A stretch of 64,000 bases of DNA from Pseudoalteromonas luteoviolacea (GCF_021654285.1 NZ_JAKFZS010000002.1:62001-126000), one strand, 5' to 3'. Positions 41,064-51,267 are shown, counted from the stretch's first letter. Notes: generated by a model from the sequence alone, not told the origin. Program-made: numbers and translations.

Positions 41064-41069
41064 TTGGCA

Positions 41070-42080
41070 ATGGAATTACAGCCGCAATATTCAGTAAAAG
41101 CCAATGGCAATGAAGTTGCAGAAAAGCTACGCGATAGAATCGCAGAAGTCAGTGTGACGCTTCGCACAGGTTTGCTAAGTGACATGTGCGTGGTTAAATT
41201 CGACAACCTTGAAAAAGCGCCTATCACCTTACCAGAACCGACCGATAAGCTTGAAATCGCGATGGGCTACAAGCAAGGCACCGAAGACGGAAAAGCGCCA
41301 AGTGTTGTCCTTGGTGAATTTGAAGTTGGTGAATATCAGATTGTGGGCCCAGTGCGTGCGCTGGAGTTAGTGGGTAACAAAGTGTTTTGGGATCAAAACT
41401 TAAAGGCGGCTAAGTTAAAATCTTGGCCCAGCGATCCTGATAACCCATTGACGCTTGGCAGTCTGATCTCTGAGATTGCACAAGAGTATGGGCTCACCCC
41501 CCGTATCGCCCCAGCGCTTGATAGCGTCACTTTGCCACATATTGAGCAAAGTGAAAGCGATATGCAGTTGATGAGTAAGCTAGCCGTGCAGCATGATGCG
41601 GTGATGAAAATCATCAATGGCAACCTGGTGTTCATGAAAAAAGGCACTGGGCGATCATTGTCGGGACAACCCCTGCCACAAGTAACCCTTGAGCCCAAAT
41701 GGATTGTTGACTGGAAGTTCAATACATTGCATTACCGCTTAACCAAAGAAGTGGTGGCTAAATATCATGATTTGGATATCGCGCAGTTACAAACGGTTTC
41801 AGCAGGCGGCGGCACACCCAGTTTAACTTTACCTTATACCTACGCAGATGAAGCAAGTGCGCAACATGCAGCTGACAGTAAGCTGGCACAGCTTAATCGA
41901 GCACATGTGAGTGCGGATATGGTGGTGTATGGCAATCCAGATATTGTGGCTGGCGCTGTGGTTGAAGTACAAGGCACACAAAGCGCGCTTGATAAATCTT
42001 GGTTTGTGAAAGAGGTTAGGCATGTCATCAATGGACATGGCTTTTTATCCTATTTGCAATGCGAAACCTTATCTGAATAA
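41070..42080 (+). CDS. Tail hub protein gpD (late control protein D)
   Basis: 336 residues from ATG 41070; the TTG at 41064 is less likely. LRDRIAEVSVTLRTGLLSDM, LPEPTDKLEIAMGYKQGTED, LSEIAQEYGLTPRIAPALDS and LAVQHDAVMKIINGNLVF mark the gp27-like hub family. The C-terminal HVINGHGFLSYLQCETL is conserved. Last gene of the locus; a terminator follows at 42117. There are no genes downstream for heads or integration. Confidence 0.9.
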   Translation: MELQPQYSVKANGNEVAEKLRDRIAEVSVTLRTGLLSDMCVVKFDNLEKAPITLPEPTDKLEIAMGYKQGTEDGKAPSVVLGEFEVGEYQIVGPVRALELVGNKVFWDQNLKAAKLKSWPSDPDNPLTLGSLISEIAQEYGLTPRIAPALDSVTLPHIEQSESDMQLMSKLAVQHDAVMKIINGNLVFMKKGTGRSLSGQPLPQVTLEPKWIVDWKFNTLHYRLTKEVVAKYHDLDIAQLQTVSAGGGTPSLTLPYTYADEASAQHAADSKLAQLNRAHVSADMVVYGNPDIVAGAVVEVQGTQSALDKSWFVKEVRHVINGHGFLSYLQCETLSE

Positions 42081-42116
42081 CCTTTTTTACCTCTTTTATA
42101 TTAAATATTTCATATC

Positions 42117-42142
42117 GCACTGCTGATCATGCGGTGCTTTTC
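42117..42142 (+). terminator. Terminator-like hairpin at the end of the tail locus
   Basis: GCACTGC / GCGGTGC (one G-T pair), TGATCAT loop, followed by TTTTCC. Located 37 nt after gpD. Confidence 0.65.
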
Positions 42143-42163
42143 CTTCCAAGCCTCCTACCTCCA

Positions 42164-42224
42164 AGGCCATCTCATCGGTTTGCTCACGTGCATTGCTCTA
42201 TGCATAAACCGGCTGAGATGGCCT
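42164..42224. repeat. Long imperfect inverted repeat at the right border
   Basis: AGGCCATCTCA and TGAGATGGCCT pair perfectly, and inside them CGGTTT pairs with AAACCG, with a small asymmetric interruption and a 24-nt loop. It lies between convergent gpD and the DMT gene and is followed on the plus side by a T-run, so it may act as a bidirectional terminator. A mobile-element end is possible but no copy is seen elsewhere in the window. Confidence 0.65.
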
Positions 42225-42237
42225 CTTTCCTAATTTT

Positions 42238-43125
42238 TTATCCCCTCAAAAGTAAAATAATACCGCTCAATGCGGTTATCCCACCAAATATCATCCCACG
42301 TGTAATATGCTCCTTTCGAATCAAACTCATGGTCATCACCATTAATGGCGCTGCCGAAAAAATCGTCTGTGCAATTGCCGGATCTGTATTGTTGACCGAT
42401 ATTAATTGCAGCCATAGCCCGATAAATGTGCCAAAAAACACCGCAGCAAATAACCAGGCTTTTCCATCAATACCTCTAAGTGTAATTGAGCGAGTCAGTG
42501 ACGCTTGTTTGAGTAGGGCTACTATCATAGCGACGACTAAGGTGCCTGAAGCAAGCCGTATCATTGCGGCCCAAAGGCTACTGATATTGTCGTCATTGAG
42601 TGCCCCTTTTGAAAGCACTAGGCCGGCGGCTTGGCAAGTGGCAGCAGTAAGTGCAAAAAGCACCCCTTTTCGATAGTTATCTTTATCTAATTTTGGCAAT
42701 TTTTGGTTTGGTTTTACCGCGATAATAACGCCAATTGTAGAAATAATTATACCCAACCAAGCTGCTGCAGAGAGGTAAACTCCTAACAAAATGATGTTTA
42801 GGAGCCCTGCGATGGCTGGTGCGAGTGATTCAAGCACCAGTGTTCGGGCTGGACCAATATTACGCAGTGCTGCAAAATAAGCGCTGTCACCAATGGCAAT
42901 GCCGACAATGCCACTGGCTATTAGCCACCCCCAGCTCGTGTGGCTAGATGGCAATTGCGTATCCCAAGTTAAAAGGAGTACGGCCACCATTAGTGCAGCC
43001 GTGATAACTCCCTTTGCAACGTTCAGTTCTAATGGATTTAGATGATGACTAAATCGTTTATAGAGCAGGGTCGAAAATGCCCATACTGCAGCTGCACAAA
43101 ATGCAGCGATCTCTCCAATACCCAC
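42238..43125 (-). CDS. DMT-superfamily (EamA) membrane transporter
   Basis: 295 residues with about ten membrane segments and the two-fold EamA repeat: EIAAFCAAAVWAFSTLLYKR near the start, GIVGIAIGDSAYFAALRNIG near residue 75 and the second half with IFSAAPLMVMTMSLIRKEHI. Drug/metabolite transporters of this type export amino acids or metabolites; the substrate cannot be told here. It is convergent with the tail locus and marks its right border. Confidence 0.85.
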   Translation of the reverse strand: MGIGEIAAFCAAAVWAFSTLLYKRFSHHLNPLELNVAKGVITAALMVAVLLLTWDTQLPSSHTSWGWLIASGIVGIAIGDSAYFAALRNIGPARTLVLESLAPAIAGLLNIILLGVYLSAAAWLGIIISTIGVIIAVKPNQKLPKLDKDNYRKGVLFALTAATCQAAGLVLSKGALNDDNISSLWAAMIRLASGTLVVAMIVALLKQASLTRSITLRGIDGKAWLFAAVFFGTFIGLWLQLISVNNTDPAIAQTIFSAAPLMVMTMSLIRKEHITRGMIFGGITALSGIILLLRG

Positions 43126-43359
43126 AAAGTTACTTAGTTACCTGTTTATTTATGTGGCGGTACTGTAATTATTTTGTATATATATGCAATAAAATTGAGT
43201 TTAATCGCCAGTAAGTGCCTTATTCTTTTCTTTACATTTCCCACTTAAAAAATAAAGCTTCAATTTTTATTGAAACTTCAGAACTTAATTTGTTACACTC
43301 ATTTGCGTTGAAATAGTCGTGTGCTTAAATCGGCCTATGGCCTTGTGCTGGAGAGTGAA

Positions 43360-43554
43360 ATGATCCTAGATGCAATTCAAATTAATTTAATTATTTTGGG
43401 CTTTTGTATGTTTATCTCATGCATCATTATGGCGATGACGGAGTCAAAGCAATTTGCAGGAGAGCAGCGTTTAAAAGTGGGCATTGAATATGGCATCTTT
43501 GCAGCGACAGGGTTGATAGCGAGTGTTGTCTTAGGTTATGGCTATTTCAGTTGA
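43360..43554 (+). CDS. Small two-helix membrane protein
   Basis: 64 residues from ATG 43360 with GGAG 8 nt upstream; the 43321 GTG start lacks a site. Two membrane segments (IQINLIILGFCMFISCIIMA and IFAATGLIASVVLGYGYF) are separated by a charged loop (MTESKQFAGEQRLKVGIEY). No family recognised. A hairpin terminator follows within 20 nt, so it is probably a single-gene unit. Confidence 0.6.
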   Translation: MILDAIQINLIILGFCMFISCIIMAMTESKQFAGEQRLKVGIEYGIFAATGLIASVVLGYGYFS

Positions 43555-43571
43555 TCATCTACTTGCATGAC

Positions 43572-43605
43572 AGGGTGCTTATTGCTTGAGCACCCTATAT
43601 TCTTT
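43572..43605 (+). terminator. Intrinsic terminator after the small membrane gene
   Basis: AGGGTGCT / AGCACCCT stem with a 9-nt loop, then ATATTCTTTTCTTC. Confidence 0.75.
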
Positions 43606-43757
43606 TCTTCTAATTCCCTCCTACCAACTAAGCAAAATGTAGCTTACCCCTTCTTTAAATTGGCTTTTTTTGAACCATGCCTCTCTGTTTCTTTATTACT
43701 TTGATTTCGGTCTATTTCTGCCCTCCTGATTTTGCCTTTTAGGAGTGAACTTCATTT

Positions 43758-43781
43758 GGACGTCTGAACATCTAGAAGTTG
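43758..43781 (+). promoter_or_regulatory. MetJ-type operator (tandem met boxes) upstream of metA
   Basis: Three adjacent 8-mers, GGACGTCT, GAACATCT and AGAAGTTG, resemble the met-box consensus AGACGTCT (7/8, 5/8 and a weaker third). MetJ with S-adenosylmethionine binds such tandem boxes cooperatively. It lies 73 nt upstream of the metA start. The rest of the 300-bp gap between 43554 and 43855 contains only the preceding terminator and T-rich sequence. metJ itself is not in the window. Confidence 0.7.
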
Positions 43782-43854
43782 ATATTTTATGGCGTTCGTT
43801 CATAATGTCAGCCACTATAGTAGTGTCAGTTTTATCCAATTAGGGGAGGATCTC

Positions 43855-44802
43855 ATGCCGATCACTGTTAAAGACGAGTTACCCGCGATTGCGAGGCTGC
43901 GTCACGAAAATGTTTTTGTGATGCCAAAAAGCCGCGCCATGTCTCAAGAGATCCGTCCGATGCGTTTAGCCATATTGAACCTAATGCCAAATAAGGTAGA
44001 AACTGAGGTTCAATTTATTCGCTTGTTGGCCAACTCCCCACTGCAAGTCAATGTTGATTTATTACGTCTCGATACGCATCGCAGTTCGGAAAACTCCGAA
44101 CAGCACTTAAATATGTTTTATCGTTACTTTTCTGAAGTAAAAGACGAAAACTACGATGCTTTGATTGTGACTGGTGCACCATTGGCACATTTGGAATATA
44201 CGGATGTAATCTACTGGCAAGAACTACAAGCGTTTTTTGACTGGGCTGAAAACCACGTGACCTCAACTTTATTTTCCTGTTGGGCGGCTCATGCCGGTAT
44301 GTATCATCATCATGGTTTAAAGCGAGATCTTAAAGAGCAAAAGCTATGTGGTGTATTTAAACATCAAGTGTATTTTGATCACGGTGCTTTGACACGCGGG
44401 TTTGATGACGAGTTTTTAGTGCCGCATTCTCGTTACGGCCATATCGACATTGATAAGATTAATAATAATGATGACCTTGTTGTCCTTGCGGGTTCAGATA
44501 AAGTGGGGGCATACCTGCTTAAAAATAAAACGGGCAGTCAGGTGTATATTACTGGGCACCCTGAATATGATGCTGATACACTGCAAAAAGAATATTTGCG
44601 TGACTTGCAAAATGGTCCGGATGCCCCTATGCCTGAAAATTATTTTCCAAATAATGATGCTGACGCCAAGCCATCGAAAACGTGGCAAAGTCACGCCTTT
44701 TTATTATTTTCAAATTGGTTAAACTATTATGTTTACCAAACAACTCCGTACGATATTAATCTCGTTAGCCAAGACGTAAGGACTAACAATTATGCCGAAT
44801 AA
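43855..44802 (+). CDS. metA: Homoserine O-acyltransferase MetA
   Basis: 315 residues from ATG 43855, with GGGGAGGA upstream; an earlier start at 43789 adds a non-conserved leader. [20 protein letters not shown] is the conserved MetA start. The catalytic cysteine is in [18 protein letters not shown], and [10 protein letters not shown] carries the conserved Glu. In [18 protein letters not shown] the residue that separates succinyl-CoA (Gly) from acetyl-CoA (Glu) users is Ala, a small residue more compatible with succinyl-CoA. First step of methionine synthesis from homoserine. It overlaps the next gene by 11 nt, so metA and the split metH form one operon. Confidence 0.95.
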   Translation: MPITVKDELPAIARLRHENVFVMPKSRAMSQEIRPMRLAILNLMPNKVETEVQFIRLLANSPLQVNVDLLRLDTHRSSENSEQHLNMFYRYFSEVKDENYDALIVTGAPLAHLEYTDVIYWQELQAFFDWAENHVTSTLFSCWAAHAGMYHHHGLKRDLKEQKLCGVFKHQVYFDHGALTRGFDDEFLVPHSRYGHIDIDKINNNDDLVVLAGSDKVGAYLLKNKTGSQVYITGHPEYDADTLQKEYLRDLQNGPDAPMPENYFPNNDADAKPSKTWQSHAFLLFSNWLNYYVYQTTPYDINLVSQDVRTNNYAE

Positions 44803-45883
44803 CAGTGTGCCATTTGAGCCTATCGATGGCCAAGCCGTATCTGAAGCGCTGAAAAAAACCATGCAAGAGCGTATTGTCATTTTAGATGGCGCCATGGGTA
44901 CCATGATCCAAAAACACAAGTTTGAAGAAGAAGATTACCGTGGTGAGCGCTTTAAAGATTGGCATGTGTTGATCAAAGGCAACAATGATTTATTGAGCCT
45001 CACGCAGCCTGATGTGATTAAGCAAATTCACCGTGAATATTTAGAAGCCGGTGCTGATATTATCGAAACTAATACCTTCAACTCGACCACCATTTCGATG
45101 GAAGACTATGACATGGCAAGTTTAAGCCGTGAAATTAATTTCGAGTCAGCAAAGTTAGCCCGCCAAGTCTGTGATGAATTTACCGCCAAAGATCCAAGTA
45201 AACCGCGTTATGTAGGCGGGGTACTTGGTCCGACGTCAAAAACATGTTCTATTTCTCCGGATGTAAATGATCCGGGTTATCGTAATGTGACCTTTGATGC
45301 GCTGGTGGAAGCATATATTGAATCAACCCTTGCCTTAATTGAAGGCGGCGCGCACCTTATCTTGATTGAAACAATCTTTGATACGCTTAATGCTAAAGCG
45401 GCTGCCTATGGCGTAGAAGAGGCATTTGAGCAAGCGGGGATCCGCTTGCCTGTAATGATTTCAGGCACTATTACTGATGCGTCTGGTCGTACTTTGTCAG
45501 GTCAAACCACAGAAGCATTTTATAACTCTATTCGCCATATCAAACCGATTTCTATTGGTTTAAATTGCGCGTTGGGGCCCGATCTACTGCGTCCTTATGT
45601 TGAAGAGCTATCACGCGTATGTGAAACTTTTACGTCCGTGCATCCTAATGCGGGCTTACCGAATGAATTTGGTGAGTATGATTTAGAAGCCGATGACATG
45701 AGTAAAGAGATTGTTGACTGGGGTAAAGAAGGCTTTATCAATATAGTTGGCGGGTGCTGTGGTACGACACCTGAGCATATTAAAGCCTTTGCGGATGGCT
45801 TGGCTACTGTGTCACCGCGTAAGCTCCCTGAGCTTGAAGTACGCATGCGTTTATCAGGCCTTGAAGCCTGTAATCTGAATTAG
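44792..45883 (+). CDS. metH: Methionine synthase, homocysteine-binding half (split MetH)
   Basis: 363 residues corresponding to the N-terminal module of cobalamin-dependent Met[21 protein letters not shown] opens the barrel; the zinc ligands are in [15 protein letters not shown] (Cys) and [16 protein letters not shown] (Cys-Cys). It ends with a basic proline-rich segment. The remaining MetH modules are a separate protein 11 nt downstream. It is shorter than the ~1200-residue single-chain enzyme; both parts appear complete, so this is a split gene and not a frameshift. Confidence 0.9.
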   Translation: MPNNSVPFEPIDGQAVSEALKKTMQERIVILDGAMGTMIQKHKFEEEDYRGERFKDWHVLIKGNNDLLSLTQPDVIKQIHREYLEAGADIIETNTFNSTTISMEDYDMASLSREINFESAKLARQVCDEFTAKDPSKPRYVGGVLGPTSKTCSISPDVNDPGYRNVTFDALVEAYIESTLALIEGGAHLILIETIFDTLNAKAAAYGVEEAFEQAGIRLPVMISGTITDASGRTLSGQTTEAFYNSIRHIKPISIGLNCALGPDLLRPYVEELSRVCETFTSVHPNAGLPNEFGEYDLEADDMSKEIVDWGKEGFINIVGGCCGTTPEHIKAFADGLATVSPRKLPELEVRMRLSGLEACNLN

Positions 45884-45894
45884 GAAGTATCATT

Positions 45895-48522
45895 ATGACG
45901 CAATCTACAGCTGTATTTACTAACGTTGGGGAAAGAACCAATGTCACAGGGTCAGCGCGATTTAAACGCCTCATTTTAGAAGAAGATTACGAAACAGCGC
46001 TTGAAGTTGCCAGAGAGCAGGTGGAAGGTGGTGCGCAGGTGATTGATATCAACATGGATGAAGCCATGTTGGACTCAAAAATGGCGATGGTGAAGTTTTT
46101 AAACTTGATTGCCTCTGAGCCTGAAATCTCAAAAGTGCCTATTATGGTTGACTCTTCGAAGTGGGATGTCATCGTCGCAGGCCTGAAGTGTATTCAGGGT
46201 AAGGCCATTGTAAACTCTATCTCGTTGAAAGAGGGCAGAGAGCCTTTTGTACGACAGGCCAAGGTATTAAAGCGTTTTGGTGCAGCTGTTGTTGTGATGG
46301 CGTTTGACGAAGTCGGTCAGGCTGAAACGGCAGATCGTAAGTTTGAAATTTGCCAGCGCTCGTACAAAATTCTTGTGGATGAGCTTGGTTTCCCGCCAGA
46401 AGACATTATCTTTGACCCGAATATCTTTGCTGTTGCCACCGGTATTGAAGAACATGATAACTATGCCGTTGAATTTATTGAGGGCACGCGCCGCATAAAG
46501 CAAAACCTACCGCACTGTAAGGTATCAGGCGGTGTGTCGAACGTGTCGTTCTCGTTCAGAGGCAACAACCCTGTTCGTGAAGCTATTCACTCAGTTTTTT
46601 TATACCATGCCATCAAGGCAGGTATGGATATGGGAATAGTCAACGCCAGTCAATTGGCGGTGTATGACGATATTCCACTTGAATTGAGAAATGCTGTTGA
46701 GGATGTGATCCTCAATACTGATCCAGGTGCTGGTGAGCGCTTAGTAGATATTGCCCCTAAATACTCAGGTATGGCACAAGCCGAGAAAAAAGAGGATTTA
46801 GAGTGGCGCACATGGCCGGTTGCGAAAAGGCTAGAGCATGCCCTTGTAAAAGGGATCACTGAGTATATCGATGAAGATACAGAAGAGTGTCGTGTAAGCT
46901 TTGATAAGCCAATCCAAGTGATCGAAGGACCACTGATGGATGGTATGAATGTGGTCGGTGACTTATTTGGTGCCGGTAAAATGTTCTTGCCTCAGGTAGT
47001 AAAATCAGCGCGTGTAATGAAGCGAGCCGTGGCCTATCTTGACCCGTTTATTGAAGCGGAAAAAGAAGAGGGCGCAAGTAACGGTAAAATCGTTATGGCC
47101 ACCGTAAAAGGCGATGTTCACGATATTGGTAAGAATATTGTGGGGGTTGTACTGCAGTGTAATAACTATGAAGTGGTTGATTTAGGTGTCATGGTCCCTG
47201 CTGAAAAGATCTTGCAAACGGCCATTGATGAAAAAGCAGATGCCATTGGCTTATCTGGCCTTATTACTCCATCACTGGATGAAATGGTACATGTGGCGAA
47301 AGAAATGACACGTCGCGGCTTTGATATTCCATTATTAATTGGTGGGGCAACCACATCTAAAGCTCATACTGCGGTGAAGATTGAGCCTCAGTATGACAAA
47401 GGCGTTATTTATGTGAACAATGCCAGCCGAGCTGTTGGGGTGGTGTCTAGCCTACTAAGTGATACTCAAAAGCCTGTGTTCCTAGAGAAAACAGCCAATG
47501 AATATGTCAAAGTACGTGAGCAACAAGCGCGTAAAAAGCCGCGTTCAAAGCCGGTGACGCTTGCTCGGGCGCGTGACAATGCGACAAAATTGGATTGGGA
47601 TAACTATACCCCACCAAAACCTAAAAAGCTGGGCATTACTGAATTTAAAGATGTCAGCATAGCCACTTTGCGCAAATATATCGATTGGACACCGTATTTC
47701 ATGACATGGTCTTTAGCGGGTAAATATCCGCGTATTTTAGAAGATGACATTGTCGGTGAAGAGGCTAAAAAGTTATTTGCTGATGCCAATGCCATGCTCG
47801 ATGACTTGGAGAACACAGGCAAATTACAACCGCTTGGCGTCATTGGTTTATTCCCAGCAAACCGGGTTGAGGATGATATTGAAATTTACACCGATGAGTC
47901 TCGCTCAGAAGTCATTCTAAAATCTTGTCAGCTACGTCAACAAACAGAAAAAACGGATTTTCCAAATTACTGTTTAGCTGACTATGTTGCGCCAAAAGGG
48001 ATTGATGACTATTTTGGCGCATTTGCGGTGACAGGGGGTCTTGAAGAGGATGACTTAGCGGATGCGTTCGATGCGCAGCAAGATGATTATAACAAGATCA
48101 TGGTCAAAGCGGTTGCAGATAGATTAGCTGAAGCTTTTGCTGAGTATTTGCACGAACAAGTTCGAAAAGAGTACTGGGGGTTTGCAGCGGATGAGTCGCT
48201 GACCAACGAAGAGCTTATCCGTGAAAATTACCAAGGTATTCGTCCTGCACCAGGTTACCCAGCTTGTCCTGAGCACACAGAGAAGAAAAAAATCTGGGCG
48301 CTATTGGACGTTGAAAACCGTATCAATATGAAATTAACCAGCTCTTATGCCATGTGGCCGGGCGCTGCGGTTTCAGGTTGGTATTTCTCACACCCTGATT
48401 CCAAGTACTTTGCCGTTGCCGCAATCCAAAAAGATCAGGTTGAAGACTATGCCCGCAGAAGTGATATGTCTCTAGAAGAAGCCGAGCGATGGTTATCTCC
48501 TAATTTAGGTTATGACAATTAA
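45895..48522 (+). CDS. metH: Methionine synthase, folate/cobalamin/activation half (split MetH)
   Basis: 875 residues with MetH modules 2-4: pterin-binding barrel ([20 protein letters not shown] near residue 10, [20 protein letters not shown]), cobalamin cap and Rossmann domain with the DxHxxG motif ([20 protein letters not shown], His as lower cobalt ligand) and the AdoMet-dependent activation domain near the C-terminus ([19 protein letters not shown]). It has its own ATG and lies 11 nt after the first half. Both halves must associate to transfer methyl from methyltetrahydrofolate to homocysteine. Confidence 0.95.
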   Translation: MTQSTAVFTNVGERTNVTGSARFKRLILEEDYETALEVAREQVEGGAQVIDINMDEAMLDSKMAMVKFLNLIASEPEISKVPIMVDSSKWDVIVAGLKCIQGKAIVNSISLKEGREPFVRQAKVLKRFGAAVVVMAFDEVGQAETADRKFEICQRSYKILVDELGFPPEDIIFDPNIFAVATGIEEHDNYAVEFIEGTRRIKQNLPHCKVSGGVSNVSFSFRGNNPVREAIHSVFLYHAIKAGMDMGIVNASQLAVYDDIPLELRNAVEDVILNTDPGAGERLVDIAPKYSGMAQAEKKEDLEWRTWPVAKRLEHALVKGITEYIDEDTEECRVSFDKPIQVIEGPLMDGMNVVGDLFGAGKMFLPQVVKSARVMKRAVAYLDPFIEAEKEEGASNGKIVMATVKGDVHDIGKNIVGVVLQCNNYEVVDLGVMVPAEKILQTAIDEKADAIGLSGLITPSLDEMVHVAKEMTRRGFDIPLLIGGATTSKAHTAVKIEPQYDKGVIYVNNASRAVGVVSSLLSDTQKPVFLEKTANEYVKVREQQARKKPRSKPVTLARARDNATKLDWDNYTPPKPKKLGITEFKDVSIATLRKYIDWTPYFMTWSLAGKYPRILEDDIVGEEAKKLFADANAMLDDLENTGKLQPLGVIGLFPANRVEDDIEIYTDESRSEVILKSCQLRQQTEKTDFPNYCLADYVAPKGIDDYFGAFAVTGGLEEDDLADAFDAQQDDYNKIMVKAVADRLAEAFAEYLHEQVRKEYWGFAADESLTNEELIRENYQGIRPAPGYPACPEHTEKKKIWALLDVENRINMKLTSSYAMWPGAAVSGWYFSHPDSKYFAVAAIQKDQVEDYARRSDMSLEEAERWLSPNLGYDN

Positions 48523-48744
48523 TCATTATTCTTTATGTGCGCTTTGTTTTCTTACTTAGCGCACTTCAATGCATTGTTTTACTCATGGTGGTTGCAAAAC
48601 TAGCTTGATTGTACTTAAAAGAAGACTTGGTGTATTTTAGTTTAAACTTTAGGTAAAAATTACATGGTAAAGCAGATAATCATTTAGCTGTAATTTAAAA
48701 GTGATAGGCCTAAATAGTTAAATCAATCTAGGTAGTAATTATTT

Positions 48745-49467
48745 ATGCTTGAGTTAATAGGTGTTTCAAAAAACTTTACAGATAGCAGCGTTATTACACA
48801 GGCTTTGCAGCCAATTAATTTACAAGTTCAGGATGGAGATTTCATTTCCTTCATTGGCCCATCTGGTTCTGGAAAAACTACGCTTCTCAATGTATTGGGA
48901 TTATTAGAGACTCCCTGTAGCGGTGATTATATTTTTGCAGGAAAACGCGTTTTAGCTTTGAGTGACAAGGAAAAATCTCGTTTGAGGAATCGGGATATCG
49001 GGTATGTTTTTCAAGGTTTTCATCTACTACCTGACTTCAACATTTACGACAATATAGAGATGCCATTGCGCTACAGCAGAGAGCATGCTGTTATGCGTAG
49101 AAAGCGGGTAGTGACGTTATTAGAGCAAGTAGGTTTAAGCGATTTTGCTAAGTATAAACCATCTCAGTTATCAGGTGGGCAACAGCAAAAAGCAGCGATA
49201 GCACGTGCGCTTGTGACTGAGCCATCGGTTATCCTTGCTGATGAGCCAACAGGTAATTTAGATTTACATAGTACCGCAGAAGTGATGGCACTATTGTCGA
49301 CCTTGAACCAACAGGGCACAACTATTTTAATGGCAACACACAATTTGGAATTGGCTCAACGGAGTAAGCGGGTTATCGAGGTAAGGGATGGTGTTATCAA
49401 AGAGCGTAGCCTTACTCATTATGCGAGACGATGGGGCATAGCAATGAATCGTTTACCTACGCAATAG
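48745..49467 (+). CDS. ABC transporter ATPase, MacB/LolD type (cassette 1)
   Basis: 240 residues. Walker A GPSGSGKTTLLNVLGLLE near residue 40, Q-loop FQGFHLLPDFNIYDNIEMPL, signature LSGGQQQKAAIARALV and Walker B VILADEPTGNLD are all intact. It is of the LolD/MacB subfamily used with FtsX-like permeases. The next permease starts 459 nt later, an unusually large gap for an ABC operon, and the gap holds tandem 16-bp repeats and a possible 40-residue peptide gene. Stop TAG lies in the first repeat. Confidence 0.9.
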   Translation: MLELIGVSKNFTDSSVITQALQPINLQVQDGDFISFIGPSGSGKTTLLNVLGLLETPCSGDYIFAGKRVLALSDKEKSRLRNRDIGYVFQGFHLLPDFNIYDNIEMPLRYSREHAVMRRKRVVTLLEQVGLSDFAKYKPSQLSGGQQQKAAIARALVTEPSVILADEPTGNLDLHSTAEVMALLSTLNQQGTTILMATHNLELAQRSKRVIEVRDGVIKERSLTHYARRWGIAMNRLPTQ

Positions 49468-49514
49468 TTTACCTACGCAATAGTTTACCTACGCAATAGT
49501 TTACCTACGCAATA
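49451..49514 (+). repeat. Four perfect tandem 16-bp repeats over the ABC ATPase stop codon
   Basis: Unit GTTTACCTACGCAATA repeated four times from 49451 to 49514, the first containing the last codons of the ATPase and the second supplying the final base of its TAG. A slippage-prone array. Confidence 0.95.
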
Positions 49515-49776
49515 TTAAATCTTTCCCAGTATTGTTTATAGAGTGTTACTTAGCTTAAAAAATATTATTTTAAACTCGAAATTAACAATTATGGGGTTGC
49601 TGAGATGACTTTTAAGTAATTATTATGTATCTTTTCTTTTTCCTAACCTTGTCACTTAATATGTAATTAATGTTTTTTTTACTTTTTTGGGGTTAGGAGC
49701 AATTTAGAGTAACGTACTCATAAGTGATTAATGGATTAATTAACAAAGCATCAAGGAATTATCGGGAACAATAATA

Positions 49777-49899
49777 ATGTTACATAAACCAAATCTTATC
49801 TCTGGAAATACGACGAAACTGCTCCAGAATCAAACTTCAATATCCACTTACAATACGGATTCAGCTGCTGAAGCTGTTTTATTTTCTTGTTATATATAA
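49777..49899 (+). CDS. Possible 40-residue peptide gene in ABC cassette 1
   Basis: An ATG-to-TAA frame coding MLHKPNLISGNTTKLLQNQT then a Ser/Ala-rich end closing VLFSCYI. A GGGAA stands about 10 nt upstream of the ATG. There is no signal peptide in the usual sense, and the single cysteine is near the C-terminus. It falls in the gap between the cassette-1 ATPase and its permeases and ends 27 nt before the permease. It could be a peptide handled by the transporter, but length alone gives little support. Confidence 0.35.
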   Translation: MLHKPNLISGNTTKLLQNQTSISTYNTDSAAEAVLFSCYI

Positions 49900-49925
49900 A
49901 AAGTGACTAGTTATTAGGAGAGAGC

Positions 49926-51257
49926 ATGCTGTACTACTATATAAAGCTTGCCATTTTTAGTTTAACCAGAACTCCCCTTTTAAGTTTTCTTATGATTGCA
50001 ACGATTTCTGTTGGAATTGCGGCAACCATGGTTACTTACACTATTAGCTATATGATGAACAAAGATCCGATCCCAAGTAAAAGTGAGCGACTATTTACAG
50101 TGCATCTGAGCTCCTGGGGTTTGGACAATATGTATCGAATGCGAGATGGCAAGGAAGACATTCCTATTTTTGTTACTTATCAAGATGCTATTAATTTATA
50201 CAATGCGCAAAAAGCATCGAAACAAACCATTATAGGTAGTTCTAAAGCAATGACGCGTAGCAGTGAGCAATCAGTTAACGAAGCAATATCAACTGGCATT
50301 AGGTCAACAACGTATGAGTTTTTTGACATGTTTAACGCGCCTTTTTTATATGGCTCCGGTTGGTCGGCATCAGAAGATGAGCAAGGAGCCCAGGTTGTTA
50401 TTTTATCGAAGCAGCGCAATGAGATATTGTTTGATGGTCAAAACTCCATAGGTAAAGAAGTAATAATTGGAGGCATTGTACATCGGGTGGTTGGGGTGTT
50501 TGATGATTGGCCATTGATCCCGAGATTTTACTTAGAGGAATATGATGCTTTGAGTGAAGTACGCGATATGTTTATTCCTTTTCGTACTCAAATGAATAAT
50601 GAATGGGTTGCAAGCAGAGACTCTAGTATGTTTTGCTGGGGAGAGTTTGAGCTTAGTGATTTTTATTCAGTTATAAACTCAGAGTGCGTGTGGCTGTATT
50701 TTTGGATAGAGTTGGAGTCCGCAGAGGGTCGCAGTGAATATCTGGACTTTGTGAACAACTATGCGCAAGAACAGCGTTCATTAGGGCGCTTTCAACGTGA
50801 GCAGATGAATCGGGTTTTAAATGTTAATGAATCATTAAGTCGCAATAATACAATGGGCAATGAGAGTAAAGTCGCGGTGTGGTTAGCCGCAGCATTTTTA
50901 TTTGCCTGCCTACTTAATTGCATGAGTTTAATGATGACAAAGTTTCATGGCAAAGGAGGCGAAGTTGGGTTAAGACGCGCCATCGGTGCGAGTAAGCAGG
51001 ATATAGCGTTACAGTTTGGACTTGAAACGATCATGGTAGGTTTAATTGGAGGCATTTTGGGTCTAGTACTTGCCAATATTGGCTTATTAGTCACTGCCGA
51101 AGTGTATAGCCATTTAAATACTGAATTGATGAAAATGAATATGGAAATCGTAATAACGACTCTTTTATTATCGATCGTAACAAGCACCCTATTTGGGCTC
51201 TACCCTATCTACAAAGCTTGTAAAATCGAGCCATCTGGTCAACTAAAGAGCCTGTAA
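49926..51257 (+). CDS. FtsX/MacB-like ABC permease A (cassette 1)
   Basis: 443 residues: one N-terminal membrane helix (LSFLMIATISVGIAATMVTY), a large periplasmic MacB-type domain (~residues 40-300), then three C-terminal helices. MMTKFHGKGGEVGLRRAIGA is the MacB/FtsX cytoplasmic coupling signature. GGAG ribosome site upstream. It pairs with the permease 10 nt downstream and is closely related to the permease at 53488. Confidence 0.85.
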   Translation: MLYYYIKLAIFSLTRTPLLSFLMIATISVGIAATMVTYTISYMMNKDPIPSKSERLFTVHLSSWGLDNMYRMRDGKEDIPIFVTYQDAINLYNAQKASKQTIIGSSKAMTRSSEQSVNEAISTGIRSTTYEFFDMFNAPFLYGSGWSASEDEQGAQVVILSKQRNEILFDGQNSIGKEVIIGGIVHRVVGVFDDWPLIPRFYLEEYDALSEVRDMFIPFRTQMNNEWVASRDSSMFCWGEFELSDFYSVINSECVWLYFWIELESAEGRSEYLDFVNNYAQEQRSLGRFQREQMNRVLNVNESLSRNNTMGNESKVAVWLAAAFLFACLLNCMSLMMTKFHGKGGEVGLRRAIGASKQDIALQFGLETIMVGLIGGILGLVLANIGLLVTAEVYSHLNTELMKMNMEIVITTLLLSIVTSTLFGLYPIYKACKIEPSGQLKSL

Positions 51258-51267
51258 GGAAGCGAAT

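Noticed and set aside
5221..42080. Complete, inducible P2-like prophage
   Set aside because: No terminase, portal, scaffold, capsid, head completion, replication or integrase gene is visible, and no flanking attachment repeats are apparent.
5221..42080. Type VI secretion or eCIS/MAC-type injection system
   Set aside because: There is no ClpV, TssJ/L/M or eCIS AAA+ ATPase gene; E/E', T, U, X and D with a lysis cassette place it with P2-type tails.
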